This document shows positions 5,300 to 5,492 of a DNA stretch of 5,492 bases, piece by piece. The notes under the pieces are model-generated. The model saw only the letters and a program-made list of their open reading frames with translations, made no database searches and was not told the origin of the DNA. Made by a program: the position numbers and the translations under genes. The DNA is taken from the NCBI GenBank assembly GCA_937136445.1, contig CAKZOQ010000051.1, positions 1 to 5,492 on the forward strand, given 5' to 3'. The first letter of the stretch is position 1, and the number at the start of each line of letters is the position of its first letter. Source of the stretch: an uncultured Gemmatimonadota bacterium (GTDB lineage Bacteria; Gemmatimonadota; Gemmatimonadetes; Longimicrobiales; Gaopeijiaceae).

Positions 5300-5492
5300 T
5301 CAGGTCCGCGCCAGCTCGCTGGTAGCCTCGCCGTCTCCCTCGCCCACCAACGACTCCTCCAGGAGCTGCCGCCGGAGGAGCGCCGCGTAGGTGCCCCCCC
5401 GGGCCAGGAGCTCCTCGTGGTGGCCCCGCTCCACGATCTCCCCCTCGTCCAGCACCAGGATGAGGTCGGCGTGCATCACCGCCGAGACCCGA
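5300..5492 (-). CDS. ABC exporter ATP-binding subunit, C-terminal fragment (partial)
   Basis: The last 63 residues of the gene are in the window, ending at TGA 5300-5302; the rest lies beyond the right edge. RVSAVMHADLILVLDEGEIV (residues 1-20), then ERGHHEELLARGGTYAALLRRQ (21-42), is the standard end of an exporter-type nucleotide-binding domain. The first residues follow the H-loop histidine, which should be just outside. Next come the aspartate-rich strand with D15 and G17, and the GxHxEL-x-G-x-Y motif. Fusion to a membrane domain (MsbA/LmrA-like half-transporter) is typical of sequences with this ending but cannot be seen here. The cargo is unknown. The acidic tail (EESLVGEGDGEATSELART) is not conserved. 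It appears separate from the downstream membrane/XRE operon, with the operator array and a possible terminator between them. Confidence 0.88.
   Translation of the reverse strand, partial: RVSAVMHADLILVLDEGEIVERGHHEELLARGGTYAALLRRQLLEESLVGEGDGEATSELART

Noticed and set aside
873..5492. Bacteriocin export system (C39 peptidase plus ABC exporter)
   Set aside because: The ABC fragment and the peptidase are about 3.5 kb apart and separated by plus-strand genes. The peptidase is not fused to a transporter and no double-glycine precursor peptide was seen.

Overview
The window is a GC-rich bacterial segment. It has tightly packed genes, GGAGG-type ribosome binding sites and little intergenic DNA. 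The base composition and the gene types (FHA-membrane protein, small XRE regulator with a membrane partner, standalone receiver protein) would fit Gemmatimonadota or another high-GC soil or marine phylum. No sequence here fixes the taxonomy, so that is a weak inference.

Layout: (1) Positions 1-1757, minus strand: a two-gene unit. It starts with a papain/C39-like cysteine peptidase (873-1757) and continues 22 bases later with an FHA-domain, single-pass membrane, coiled-coil protein (1-850). That second gene runs off the left edge just as a further domain begins. (2) Positions 1862-3881, plus strand, divergent from the first unit: an Amidase_2/PGRP-like zinc amidase, a small protein with a WHH-type (HNH/endonuclease VII-like) nuclease motif, and, after a 99-base gap, a membrane-anchored receiver (REC) protein with no output domain. 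(3) Positions 3988-5164, minus strand: a small operon of a four-helix membrane protein, a 72-residue XRE-type regulator overlapping it by 8 bases, and an isoprenylcysteine methyltransferase-like (ICMT/PEMT) membrane enzyme. (4) Positions 5300-5492, minus strand: the C-terminal tail of an ABC exporter ATPase, entering from the right edge.

The divergent protease-FHA / amidase-nuclease-REC block is the most unusual part. It sets a peptidase, a cell-wall-amidase fold and a nuclease motif (three potential effector activities) beside two signalling modules (phosphothreonine-binding FHA and phospho-acceptor REC), both predicted to be tethered to the membrane. None of the three enzymes has an obvious signal peptide. 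This looks like a regulated effector or conflict-type cassette, but the link between the genes is inferred from position only.

The second notable element is regulatory. Three imperfect copies of a 16-base, roughly palindromic element lie exactly 21 bases apart (5180-5237), directly upstream of the membrane-protein/XRE/methyltransferase operon. They are good candidates for autoregulatory operators of the XRE protein.
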